Shown here: one piece after another, positions 1 through 6,466 of the stretch
How the letters are laid out: each line of letters starts with the position of its first letter
Position numbering within the stretch: position 1 is the first letter of the stretch
From: Frankiales bacterium
GTDB taxonomy: Bacteria; Actinomycetota; Actinomycetes; Mycobacteriales; SCTD01
Assembly: GCA_025464795.1 (NCBI GenBank)
Contig: JAODNB010000256.1
Location: 1 to 10,251 of the forward strand
DNA length: 10,251 nt
Reading direction: 5' to 3'
Position numbers and translations under genes: made by a program
The notes under the pieces: model-generated
Database searches by the model: none
What the model was told of the DNA's origin: nothing
What the model saw: only the letters and a program-made list of their open reading frames with translations

Positions 1-2046
1 GACAGCCGCGCCCTGCACAAGCAGGCCAAGACCGCCGGCTACCTCTACCAGGCCGCCCTACGGCACGAGCTCAGCCGCGAGTTCGGCGTCACCTGGAACA
101 CCCCCGTCAACGGCATGGCCGAGATCGAAGGTGTCCCGCGGGAGGTGCTGCGGGAGTTCAGCACCCGCCGCCGCCAGATCGAGTCAGTCCTCGCCCAGAC
201 CGGCGGCACCAGCCGCGCGGCGGCGCAGGCCGCCTGCCTAGCGACCCGGCAACGCAAAACCCACCTGAACCTCACCATCCTGCGCGAGGGCTGGGCCAAG
301 CGCACCAGCCGACTCGGAAGCACTCCCTCCGATGTCTTGAAGACTCTTGTCCCGAGGCAGCGGTCCTGGCAGCGGACCCGCGCCCTACCGAAAGACCTCA
401 AGCCGGCTGACCTCACCAGTGAGCAGGTCCTGGCGATCGCCGGGCAGGTCCTCGGGCCAGCGGGCGTCACTGCGCAGCGGACCGGGTTCGACCGGCGTGA
501 CCTGATCCAGGCTCTCGCCGTGACCGTGCCCCTCGAGCACGGGGGCGACGCCCGACAGATCGAGGTCCTCGCTGATCAGCTCCTGACCCGTCCGGACACG
601 GTGCCGCTGGAGGCGTCCGAGGACGGCCAGCAGCGCTGGACCACGTTGGAGCTGCTCGCCACCGAGTACCGCGCCCTCAAGCTCGCCGCCACGACCAGCC
701 CCCGCACCGCTGACGACAGCGAAGGCGCGCGGCAGGTGATCGCGGCACGCCCTGGCCTGTCCCTCGGGCAGCGGGAGGCGATCCGGCTCCTCGACGCCGA
801 CGACCGGTTCGTCCGCGTCCTGGTCGGACCCGCCGGCAGCGGCAAGACCGCCGTCCTCTCCGCCGCTCGTGACCTCGCGAGTCTGGACGGGCGGCCGGTC
901 GTGGGTTGTGCTCTCGCAGCCCTGACCGCTCAGCGGCTGCAGCAGGCCAGTGGGGTGCCGAGCAGCAGCCTCGCCTCCCTGCTCGCGCGCATCGAGAACG
1001 GCCTGCCGCTCGAGCCCCGGTCGTTGCTGATCGTGGACGAGGCCGCGATGGTCGGCACCCGCGACCTCGCCCGACTGTTCGAGCACGTCCACCAGGCCCA
1101 GGGTCGGGTGCTGCTGGTCGGGGACCCCGAACAGCTCCCCGAGATCGACGCCGGCGGCCTGTTCCGTCACCTCAGCCAACCCCAGGCCCGACCAGCACTA
1201 CTGGTTGGCAACCAGCGGCAACAGGCCCCGTGGGAGGCCGGGGCGCTGGAGCTTCTGCGCGCCAACAGCCCCGTCCTGGCCCTGGGCGAGTACGCCCGCC
1301 ACGACCGACTCACCCTCACTAGTAGCCGCGACGACATGCACGACCAGATCGCCGACGACTACCTCGCCGCCACCGCCGACTCGCCCAGCCCGCGCGAGCG
1401 GCGGCAGACCGTGGTCCTCGCCAGCCACCGCATCGACGTCCAGACGCTGAACCAGACCATCCGCGCCAAGCTGCAGCAGACCGAGCGGCTCGGACCGGAC
1501 CTGCTCACCGTCGGCCCTGAACAGACCGGGTATGCGCTCGGGGACGAGGTCATCGTCACCAAGCAGTGCCACGACACCACCGGCCGGAAGATCCTCAACG
1601 GCACCCGAGGCACCGTCACCCACGCCACCAGCGGAACGCTCCGCCTGCAGACCGACAACGGGGCGGCCGTCGACGTCGACGTCGCGACCGTCTCGGACGC
1701 CCTCCAGCACGGCTACGCCCTCACCATCCACAAAGCCCAAGGCCTCACCGCCACCCGAGCCCTGATCGTCAGCGACGGGCTCACTCGCCAGTCCGCCTAC
1801 ACCGCACTGTCCCGAGGCCGCGAGCGCAACCAGCTCTACCTGCATGACAACCCGGACGCGCCGGCTGACGCTCCGTCGCCCTTCACTCGCCTGTGCGAGC
1901 AGCTCGGACGCAACAGCGGTGACACCCTTGCCGGCCAACAGCTCCGGGGACGTGCAGTCGGGTTGGCAAGGCGTCGGGAGTACGAACCCCCAAGCGCCGT
2001 GAGCCAGTCGCGCGCTGCACGAGCTGCGGAGGGACGGGGGCGCTGA
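1..2046 (+). CDS. MobF-family conjugative relaxase/helicase (TrwC/TraA-like), 5'-truncated by window edge
   Basis: The reading frame is open from base 1, so the gene begins upstream; 681 residues are visible. MobF proteins nick the transfer origin and unwind the strand to be transferred. Residues 1-60 match the end of a TrwC relaxase domain (AGYLYQAALRHEL, then NGMAEIEGVP and FSTRRRQIE). The catalytic tyrosines and metal-binding histidines would lie upstream and are not seen. A RecD-like superfamily 1 helicase follows: Walker A GPAGSGKT (276-283), Walker B with DEAAM (D346, E347), GDPEQLP (374-380), HKAQG (577-581) and TALSRGRER (601-609). After this last motif only about 70 low-complexity Arg/Ala-rich residues remain, so there is no large extra C-terminal domain. 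The helicase looks intact. A 62-base gap separates it from the xis-like gene. Methionine 39 is internal, not a start. The family call is firm; the exact name (TraA or TrwC) is not. Confidence 0.92.
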   Translation, partial: DSRALHKQAKTAGYLYQAALRHELSREFGVTWNTPVNGMAEIEGVPREVLREFSTRRRQIESVLAQTGGTSRAAAQAACLATRQRKTHLNLTILREGWAKRTSRLGSTPSDVLKTLVPRQRSWQRTRALPKDLKPADLTSEQVLAIAGQVLGPAGVTAQRTGFDRRDLIQALAVTVPLEHGGDARQIEVLADQLLTRPDTVPLEASEDGQQRWTTLELLATEYRALKLAATTSPRTADDSEGARQVIAARPGLSLGQREAIRLLDADDRFVRVLVGPAGSGKTAVLSAARDLASLDGRPVVGCALAALTAQRLQQASGVPSSSLASLLARIENGLPLEPRSLLIVDEAAMVGTRDLARLFEHVHQAQGRVLLVGDPEQLPEIDAGGLFRHLSQPQARPALLVGNQRQQAPWEAGALELLRANSPVLALGEYARHDRLTLTSSRDDMHDQIADDYLAATADSPSPRERRQTVVLASHRIDVQTLNQTIRAKLQQTERLGPDLLTVGPEQTGYALGDEVIVTKQCHDTTGRKILNGTRGTVTHATSGTLRLQTDNGAAVDVDVATVSDALQHGYALTIHKAQGLTATRALIVSDGLTRQSAYTALSRGRERNQLYLHDNPDAPADAPSPFTRLCEQLGRNSGDTLAGQQLRGRAVGLARRREYEPPSAVSQSRAARAAEGRGR

Positions 2047-2108
2047 CGGCCGCCCCTCAACTGCGACGACCTTTGCTGCGTCTGAGATCCGACTCGAAGG
2101 AGCACCGC

Positions 2109-2321
2109 ATGACAGCCCATCCGATCCACGAAGCCGCTGAACCCTTTGGGGGTGGCCCGAGGACGACCCTCACCGTCGCTGAAGCAGCGGCTCTGCTGGG
2201 GGTCAGTCGCTGGCTCATACAGCAGCAAGTCGCGTGCGGCGGTCTTCCGTCTGTCCGACTCGGCCGGCGCATCCTCATCCCTCGTGCCCGCTTGCTCGCG
2301 TGGCTGGAGACCCAGGACTGA
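2109..2321 (+). CDS. Excisionase-like helix-turn-helix DNA-binding protein
   Basis: A 70-residue protein with one winged-helix/MerR-like HTH of the excisionase type: LTVAEAAALLGVSRWLIQQQ (21-40) forms the helix pair, GGLPSVRLGRRILIP (44-58) the wing, and the last helix carries RLLAWLE. Such proteins bind arm sites and steer the partner integrase towards excision. The start at 2109 is chosen because AAGGAG lies six bases before it (2097-2102). An in-frame ATG at 2073 would add 12 residues but has no such site. The gene sits between the relaxase and the integrase, 110 bases before the integrase start, which is the usual place for xis. A transcriptional regulator of the transfer genes is the main alternative, because this small fold is shared by both groups. 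Confidence 0.8.
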   Translation: MTAHPIHEAAEPFGGGPRTTLTVAEAAALLGVSRWLIQQQVACGGLPSVRLGRRILIPRARLLAWLETQD

Positions 2322-2339
2322 ACAAGAGGGGTCGGCCGC

Positions 2340-2348
2340 TTATCCACA
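2340..2348 (+). promoter_or_regulatory. Perfect DnaA-box consensus (TTATCCACA) between xis and int
   Basis: The nine bases match the canonical DnaA-box consensus exactly and lie in the 110-base gap between the xis-like and int genes, 84 bases before the int start. I see no second perfect copy nearby, so an origin is not supported. It may be a lone DnaA-responsive site, part of an integrase or Xis arm site, or chance. The rest of the gap (2322-2431) holds no clear promoter apart from the int ribosome binding site GGAG at 2421-2424. Confidence 0.35.
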
Positions 2349-2431
2349 ACTTTGCTCCCGACCCGCCACCGCGGCAGCAACGGCGGTGTCATGGCCTGTT
2401 GCGTCTGAAAAGAGCAGAACGGAGAAGCGGG

Positions 2432-3631
2432 ATGGGAAAAGCAGCCGCAGGGGAGTCGTCCATCCACCAGGACGCCCACGGGCGATGGCATGGCTACGTC
2501 AGCATGGGCTTCGACGAGAACGGAAAGCGCGATCGGCGGCACGTCTCGGGCGCGAAGCGCGCCGACGTTGTCAAGAAGGTCCGCGCCTTGGAAGACCGCC
2601 GGGACGCCGGGCTTGGAGCCCTCGCCGGTCGAGGACCCACGGTCGCCGAGTGGCTCGACACTTGGCTGACCACAGTCGCCATCCGCCGCGTACGGCCCAA
2701 GACCTACGAGAGCTACGAGGCCTACATCAGGGTCCATCTGAAGCCGGCGCTCGGACGACACCGACTGAACCAACTCCAGCCAGAACATCTCGAGGCCTAC
2801 TACCTCAGCGCGGAGCGCAAGGGCCTTGCGCCTTCAACGATCCTTCACCACCACCGGGTCCTGAGCCGAGCTCTGAAGATCGCGGTCCAGCGCGGGCGCG
2901 TCTCCAGGAACGTCGCGACGCTGGTGGACGCACCCAGCGTGCCTAAGACCGAAGTCGTGCCTTTGAGCCAGGACGAAGCGAAGCGGCTGATGTTCGCGGC
3001 TGTGGGTCGACCCAACGCCGCGCGCTGGTCTGTCGCCTTGGCCCTCGGGCTGCGTCAGGGCGAGGCCCTCGGGTTGGCCTGGTCTGACATCGACTTCGAG
3101 CAGGGGAGCTTGACCGTGCGCCAGGCACTTCAGCGTCAGCGGATCAGACACGGCTGTCCAGGTGAGTCATGTGGGTTCACCGCCAAGAAATGCCCCCAGC
3201 GGCAGGGCGGCATGGTGATGACGGAGCCCAAGAGCCGGGCAGGTCGGCGCGTCATCGCCCTACCGGCTCCGCTCATCGCGACGCTCAAAGCGCATCGAGT
3301 GCAGCAGCACGCCGAGCGGCTCCAGATGGGCGAGGTGTGGCAAGACAACGACCTGGTCTTCGCAAACGAGATCGGTGATCCAATCCAACCTCGCAAGGAC
3401 TGGGCCAACTGGAAGGAGCTCCTGCGGGACGCGAAGGTCCGAGACGCCCGACTACACGACGCGCGGCACACGGCAGCCACGCTGCTTCTGCAGCAAGGGG
3501 TGGATGCTCGCGTGGTGATGGAGATCCTCGGACACAGCCAGATCGGGCTCACCCAGAACACCTACCAGCACGTTGTGCCCGTACTGGCTCGGGACGCCGC
3601 TGACAGGATGGCTCAGGCGCTCTGGGAATAG
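2432..3631 (+). CDS. int: Tyrosine recombinase (site-specific integrase) of the mobile element
   Basis: This 399-residue phage-type integrase would catalyse recombination between the element's attP and the chromosomal attB. Residues 1-60 resemble an AP2-like arm-binding domain (HGRWHGYVSM, then GKRDRR). Residues 69-165 are a SAM-like core-binding domain. The catalytic domain follows with R208 (GLRQGEALGL), K267 (TEPKSRAGRR), H342 and R345 (LHDARHT), H368 (LGHSQ) and the nucleophile Y378 (NTYQHV). All six expected residues are present, so the enzyme should be active. An insert between R208 and K267 carries H240, C242, C247 and C254. The start at 2432 has GGAG seven bases upstream. The frame stays open back to 2234, but that would overlap the xis gene. 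The gene ends 85 bases from the tRNA-Arg 3' end, its likely target. Confidence 0.95.
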   Translation: MGKAAAGESSIHQDAHGRWHGYVSMGFDENGKRDRRHVSGAKRADVVKKVRALEDRRDAGLGALAGRGPTVAEWLDTWLTTVAIRRVRPKTYESYEAYIRVHLKPALGRHRLNQLQPEHLEAYYLSAERKGLAPSTILHHHRVLSRALKIAVQRGRVSRNVATLVDAPSVPKTEVVPLSQDEAKRLMFAAVGRPNAARWSVALALGLRQGEALGLAWSDIDFEQGSLTVRQALQRQRIRHGCPGESCGFTAKKCPQRQGGMVMTEPKSRAGRRVIALPAPLIATLKAHRVQQHAERLQMGEVWQDNDLVFANEIGDPIQPRKDWANWKELLRDAKVRDARLHDARHTAATLLLQQGVDARVVMEILGHSQIGLTQNTYQHVVPVLARDAADRMAQALWE

Positions 3632-3633
3632 CT

Positions 3634-3658
3634 CTGGCGCCAGCCGTGGCAACCACGG
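3634..3658. repeat. Two adjacent dyads after int (possible terminator or recombinase arm site)
   Basis: Just after the int stop codon there is a perfect 10-base palindrome CTGGCGCCAG (3634-3643) followed at once by a hairpin, CCGTGG, loop CAA, CCACGG (3644-3658). No T-run follows, so it is not a classic intrinsic terminator, though actinobacterial terminators often lack one. Its place between int and the tRNA 3' end also suits an integrase or Xis binding arm. Function is inferred only from position and symmetry. Confidence 0.4.
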
Positions 3659-3716
3659 TGGCACCATCACGCCGGCCATGGACGCCGAAGAACTGCAAAC
3701 CCGCAGGTCAGGAACG

Positions 3717-3761
3717 TGCGCCCAGCAGGGTTCGAACCTGCGACCTGCCGCTTAGAAGGCG
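3717..3761. other. Predicted integration site (att) overlapping the tRNA-Arg 3' half
   Basis: Tyrosine integrases of this kind recombine within the anticodon or T-arm to 3'-end part of a tRNA gene and restore it with a copy carried by the element. The int gene lies on the 3' side of the tRNA, and the tRNA is complete, as expected after such an event. The range covers the anticodon stem-loop to base 73. The true core length cannot be fixed, because the second copy at the far end of the element is outside the window. Confidence 0.55.
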
Positions 3762-3790
3762 GCTGCTCTATCCAGCTGAGCTATGAGCGC
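3717..3790 (-). tRNA. tRNA-Arg, anticodon UCU (reads AGA)
   Basis: This is a complete 74-base cloverleaf. The acceptor stem GCGCTCA pairs with TGGGCGC (one G-T pair). The D-arm has GCTC and GAGC around AGCTGGATA. The anticodon stem GCCGC/GCGGC encloses the loop CTTCTAA with anticodon TCT. The variable region is AGGTC. The T-arm is GCAGG, TTCGAAC, CCTGC. The discriminator base is A. The 3' CCA is not encoded, because the gene is followed by CGT on its strand. AGA is a rare codon in high-GC genomes. The 3' end faces the integrase, marking the tRNA as the element's insertion site. A weak CAGAAT at 3802-3807 on the minus strand could be the -10 box. The 163 bases from 3791 to 3953 contain no gene I can support. 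Confidence 0.97.
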
Positions 3791-3953
3791 TGACGCGCAC
3801 CATTCTGCCGCCTCCGCGACCGCGCACGGCCGTGACCTGCCGTCGAGTCCGCGGTCAGCACACAAACGCCGACCAGAAGGACGTCACTGAGCCTCGACCG
3901 ACCGTCATCACAGACGTGTGTGTGTTGCTGGCCACCGGAGCGGAGGGCGACGC

Positions 3954-4853
3954 TCAGAAGCCGACGTCGCGGGAGGTGCCGAAGGCCTCGTCGAGGGTCT
4001 GCGGGGTCAGCCCGCGCTCGGCGATGAGGGCCAGCAGCTGGGGGTAGAGGTGAGTGATGGTCGGGTGGTTCGCGTGTCCGAGCATCAGCACGCCGGGTCG
4101 CAGCCACTTGCGGGCCTGGGCCAGGAGGACCTCCTCGGTGAGGACCGCCGCGTCCCCGAAGCTGCCGTTCCACATGAGGACCTTCGGGTAGCCGAGCTCT
4201 CCCGCCACCTGGTCCGTGCGCTGGTTGCGGAAGCCGAAGGGAGGCCGCAGGTACGGCCGGGAGGTGACGCCGAAGGTCTGCTGGATCCAGGCGTCGTTCC
4301 GCTCGATCTCCTCGGTCAGCTTCCGGTCGGACAACCGCCTCATGTCCTTGTGGCTGAAGGTGTGGTTCCCGATCTGGACCTGCCCCGCATCGATCAGACC
4401 GCGCAGCACGAAGGCGTGCTTGTCCCAGATCGGCCCGTACATGCCGTTGGGGTTGAAGGTCAGGTGCACGCCGGAGGCCTGGGCGAACGCGACGTAGGCC
4501 GCGACCGTCTCGGAGCTGAACCCGTCGTCGATGGTGAGCGCGATGGCTCCCGGCAGCGCCGTTGCCGGCAGGTGCGTGATGACCTCTGGCAGGCCGGCCA
4601 CGGGAGGCGGGTCGCTCACGAGCTCGTGCGGCGCCTGCTCGGTGGCCGCCGGCGCGGTCGTGGCCTGGTGCGTCGGGGCCGGGTGGACCACCCTGACCGG
4701 CGGCGGTGGTGCCGGGATCGGACGGGGGACGGGTCCGGCCGGAGCGCCGGTGGCCGTGAGCGCCTGGCCCGGGCGGGCACAGCCGGCGAGCGCAGCAGCA
4801 GTGCCGACGGCCAGCACCGTCAGCAGCCGTCGACGGTCCAGGTCGTTCAGCAC
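3954..4853 (-). CDS. Polysaccharide deacetylase (NodB domain) lipoprotein, Tat-type signal
   Basis: This 299-residue protein is probably an extracytoplasmic metal-dependent deacetylase acting on an N-acetylated cell-wall or surface glycan. The N-terminus has DRRRLLTVL (6-14), a hydrophobic run and the lipobox LAGC, giving a predicted lipidated C25. A Pro/Ala-rich linker follows (26-100). The NodB domain shows metal-binding TIDD (D109, D110), HTFSH (H164, H168), the RPPFG motif (203-207) and a late GH in LMLGHANH. Where the family usually has a TFFVTG-like strand, this protein has LTFNPNG. The GTG start at 4853 is chosen because GGGAGG lies seven bases upstream and the signal peptide begins there; the frame is open further up but without such features. 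The gene diverges from ssb over 178 bases. The substrate (peptidoglycan or another glycan) is unknown. Confidence 0.88.
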   Translation of the reverse strand: MLNDLDRRRLLTVLAVGTAAALAGCARPGQALTATGAPAGPVPRPIPAPPPPVRVVHPAPTHQATTAPAATEQAPHELVSDPPPVAGLPEVITHLPATALPGAIALTIDDGFSSETVAAYVAFAQASGVHLTFNPNGMYGPIWDKHAFVLRGLIDAGQVQIGNHTFSHKDMRRLSDRKLTEEIERNDAWIQQTFGVTSRPYLRPPFGFRNQRTDQVAGELGYPKVLMWNGSFGDAAVLTEEVLLAQARKWLRPGVLMLGHANHPTITHLYPQLLALIAERGLTPQTLDEAFGTSRDVGF

Positions 4854-4968
4854 GGTTCCCCCTCCCTGGAGTGACGTTCGCACGCGGCGACGGGTTGCCC
4901 AGGCCGACACGCGGATGTCCACAGGCCCCGGTGCCCTCCACAGATGAGGTACGGACCGTCCCGCGCGG

Positions 4969-4980
4969 CGGTCGCGACCG
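4969..4980. repeat. 12-base perfect palindrome in the deacetylase-ssb divergent spacer
   Basis: CGGTCGCGACCG is a perfect palindrome, 52 bases before the ssb start and 116 bases before the deacetylase start. It may be an operator for a dimeric repressor, but palindromes are common in such GC-rich DNA. The rest of the 4854-5031 spacer shows ribosome binding sites for both genes and no clear -10/-35 pair. Confidence 0.3.
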
Positions 4981-5031
4981 GCACGGTGAACTCGCCGGGG
5001 AAGAGCCCGGACCCGTACCCCTGGAGGAACC

Positions 5032-5478
5032 ATGAACGAGCCGCACATCTCCCTGACCGGCTACCTCGGCGGCAACCCCGAGCTCCGCACGACCGCGGGT
5101 GGAGCCCGCGTCGTCGACCTGCGCGTGGCGAGCTCGCGTCGCATCAAGGTGGGGGAGGAGTGGCAGGACGGCGAGACGATGTGGTTCGAGGTGGCCTGCT
5201 GGAACGAGCTGGCCGAGACCGTGGCCGAGTCCCTGCACAAGGGCGACAAGGTCATGGTCGAGGGGAAGCTGGCGCAGCGGACCTGGGTCCGTGAGGACGG
5301 CACGTCGGTGCCCAACCTCGTCATCGACGCCCGGACCGTCGGCGTCGACCTGTCCCGCTTCCCGGTGAAGGTCATCAAGCAGGTCCGTGAGGGCGGGGCC
5401 GCGGAGACGTTCGCTGACCAGCGCATCAACCGGACGACGGGCGAGGTGCCCGCGGCGTTCGAGGAGATCGCGGCCTGA
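5032..5478 (+). CDS. ssb: Single-stranded DNA-binding protein, short-tailed paralogue (SsbB-like)
   Basis: This 148-residue OB-fold protein binds single-stranded DNA as a tetramer. The family signature is clear: ISLTGYLGGNPELR (6-19), VVDLRVASSRR (27-37), TMWFEVACWNELAE (49-62) and KGDKVMVEGKLAQR (70-83). The OB fold ends near residue 110. The roughly 40-residue remainder ends in EIAA and lacks the acidic tip (DDDIPF type) that replicative SSBs use to recruit partner proteins. It is therefore probably the secondary paralogue and not the one in the rpsF-ssb-rplI operon. GGAGG at 5023-5027 supports the start. M. tuberculosis likewise keeps an SSBb gene beside ettA; here two genes separate them. 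A strong stem-loop follows directly, so the gene is probably a single transcription unit. Confidence 0.93.
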   Translation: MNEPHISLTGYLGGNPELRTTAGGARVVDLRVASSRRIKVGEEWQDGETMWFEVACWNELAETVAESLHKGDKVMVEGKLAQRTWVREDGTSVPNLVIDARTVGVDLSRFPVKVIKQVREGGAAETFADQRINRTTGEVPAAFEEIAA

Positions 5479-5485
5479 GACGCGA

Positions 5486-5520
5486 GGCGATCCGGGTCTT
5501 CGCGGCCCGGATCGCCGTTT
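5486..5520 (+). terminator. Intrinsic-type terminator after ssb
   Basis: A perfect 11-base-pair stem, GGCGATCCGGG (5486-5496) with CCCGGATCGCC (5506-5516), has a nine-base loop and is followed by GTTT. It starts seven bases after the ssb stop codon and ends 40 bases before the next start. The T-run is short, but the stem is very stable and the position is right. Confidence 0.8.
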
Positions 5521-5560
5521 CAGGTTGCCGTGCGCCGGACACGGACCCACCGTGGAGAGC

Positions 5561-6466
5561 ATGCGTGTCGTCGTAGCAGGAGCATCCGGCTTCATCGGTC
5601 AACGGCTGTGCCCGGCGATCGAGGCTGCCGGGCACCAGGTGAGGGCGATGACGCGGCATCCCGCGGACTACCTCGGTGTCGGCGAGGCCGTGCAGGGCGA
5701 CGTCGACGACCCCTCCACGCTGCCGGCTGCTCTCGAGGGCTGTGACGCGGCCTTCTACCTGGTCCACGCGCTCGACGACGACGACTTCGAGAAGAAGGAC
5801 GCTCGCGCGGCGACGGCGTTCGGAGTCGCCGCGGCTGAGGCCGGTCTGAAGCGCATCGTCTACCTGGGTGGCCTGGGCGACGACCGCGACGACCTGTCCG
5901 CCCACCTGCGGTCCCGGCGTGAGGTCGAGGGCCTGCTGGGCGCCGGCGGCGTGCCGGTCAGCGTCGTGCGCGCGGGCATCGTGGTCGGTCACGGCGGCAT
6001 CTCCTGGGAGCTGACCCGACAGCTCGTGGAGCACCTTCCCGCGATGGTCACGCCCAAGTGGGTCGAGACCAAGTGCCAGCCGATCGGTGTGGACGACGTC
6101 GTCCGCTACCTGGTCGGGGTCCTCGAGCTCCCCGACACCGGCGTGTTCGAGGTCGGCGGCCCAGACGTGCTGTCCTACAAGCAGATGATGCAGCGGGTGG
6201 CCGGGGTGGAGGGGCGGAAGCTCCCGATGGTGGCGGTCCCGGTGCTCACGCCCGGGCTCTCCAGCCGATGGCTGACCTTCGTGACCGACGTGGACGTGAC
6301 CACTGCGCGCAACCTCATCGACTCGATGTCGAACGAGGTGGTCGTGCGGGACCCGCGCATCCGCGAGCTGGTCCCGTTCGAGCCCCAGCCGTACGACGAC
6401 CAGGTCCGGCAGGCGTTGGACGAGGGCGCGCAGGCTCGTGGCCAGTCCTCCAAGAGCCGCGCGTGA
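5561..6466 (+). CDS. NAD(P)-binding atypical SDR / NmrA-like protein (YbjT-type)
   Basis: This is a 301-residue Rossmann-fold protein. The dinucleotide-binding motif GASGFIG (7-13) follows the first strand RVVVAG. GDVDDPSTL (46-54), FYLVHA (65-70) and YLGGLGDD (101-108) are typical of the atypical short-chain dehydrogenases that include E. coli YbjT. Later blocks (VTPKWVETKCQPI, GPDVLSYKQMM and a C-terminal NEVVVRDPRIREL) also fit this subfamily. I do not see the YxxxK catalytic pair of classical SDRs in the expected place, so redox activity is uncertain and the substrate is unknown. GGAG at 5553-5556 supports the ATG. Its stop overlaps the next start by four bases, so the two genes are probably translated together. 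Confidence 0.85.
   Translation: MRVVVAGASGFIGQRLCPAIEAAGHQVRAMTRHPADYLGVGEAVQGDVDDPSTLPAALEGCDAAFYLVHALDDDDFEKKDARAATAFGVAAAEAGLKRIVYLGGLGDDRDDLSAHLRSRREVEGLLGAGGVPVSVVRAGIVVGHGGISWELTRQLVEHLPAMVTPKWVETKCQPIGVDDVVRYLVGVLELPDTGVFEVGGPDVLSYKQMMQRVAGVEGRKLPMVAVPVLTPGLSSRWLTFVTDVDVTTARNLIDSMSNEVVVRDPRIRELVPFEPQPYDDQVRQALDEGAQARGQSSKSRA

Larger units (their letters stand above)
1..3717. mobile_element. End of an integrative conjugative or mobilizable element at tRNA-Arg
   Basis: A MobF relaxase-helicase gene, an excisionase-like gene and a tyrosine integrase gene lie in the same direction and end just short of the 3' end of a tRNA-Arg gene. Relaxase plus Xis plus Int next to a tRNA 3' end is the known module of actinobacterial elements that excise, transfer and reintegrate at tRNA genes. 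The genes beyond the tRNA are ordinary chromosomal functions, which fits a boundary near 3717. The left end is outside the window, so size, cargo and any type IV secretion or TraB-type transfer genes are unknown. Whether the element is self-transmissible (ICE) or only mobilizable therefore cannot be decided here. The exact boundary depends on the att core. Confidence 0.8.

Noticed and set aside
115..117. ATG as the start of the relaxase gene
   Set aside because: The frame is open to base 1 and the residues before it match the TrwC relaxase domain, so this methionine is internal.
3825..3834. Palindrome CACGGCCGTG upstream of the tRNA
   Set aside because: Ten bases of pure symmetry are common at this GC content, and nothing else supports an operator here.
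3855..3931. Possible long hairpin between CAGCACACAAACG and CGTGTGTGTGTTGCTG as a terminator for the deacetylase
   Set aside because: The arms match only with gaps, and the loop is about 46 bases, so it is not convincing.
4914..4933. DnaA-box-like GTCCACA and CTCCACA near ssb
   Set aside because: Neither matches the full nonamer, and two weak copies do not support an origin or DnaA control.
3781..5595. Long open frame of about 600 codons on the minus strand across the deacetylase and ssb genes
   Set aside because: It overlaps the deacetylase (another frame, same strand) and ssb (opposite strand), both with clear family motifs. Its composition is Arg/Pro/Gly-rich, as expected of a shadow frame in GC-rich DNA.
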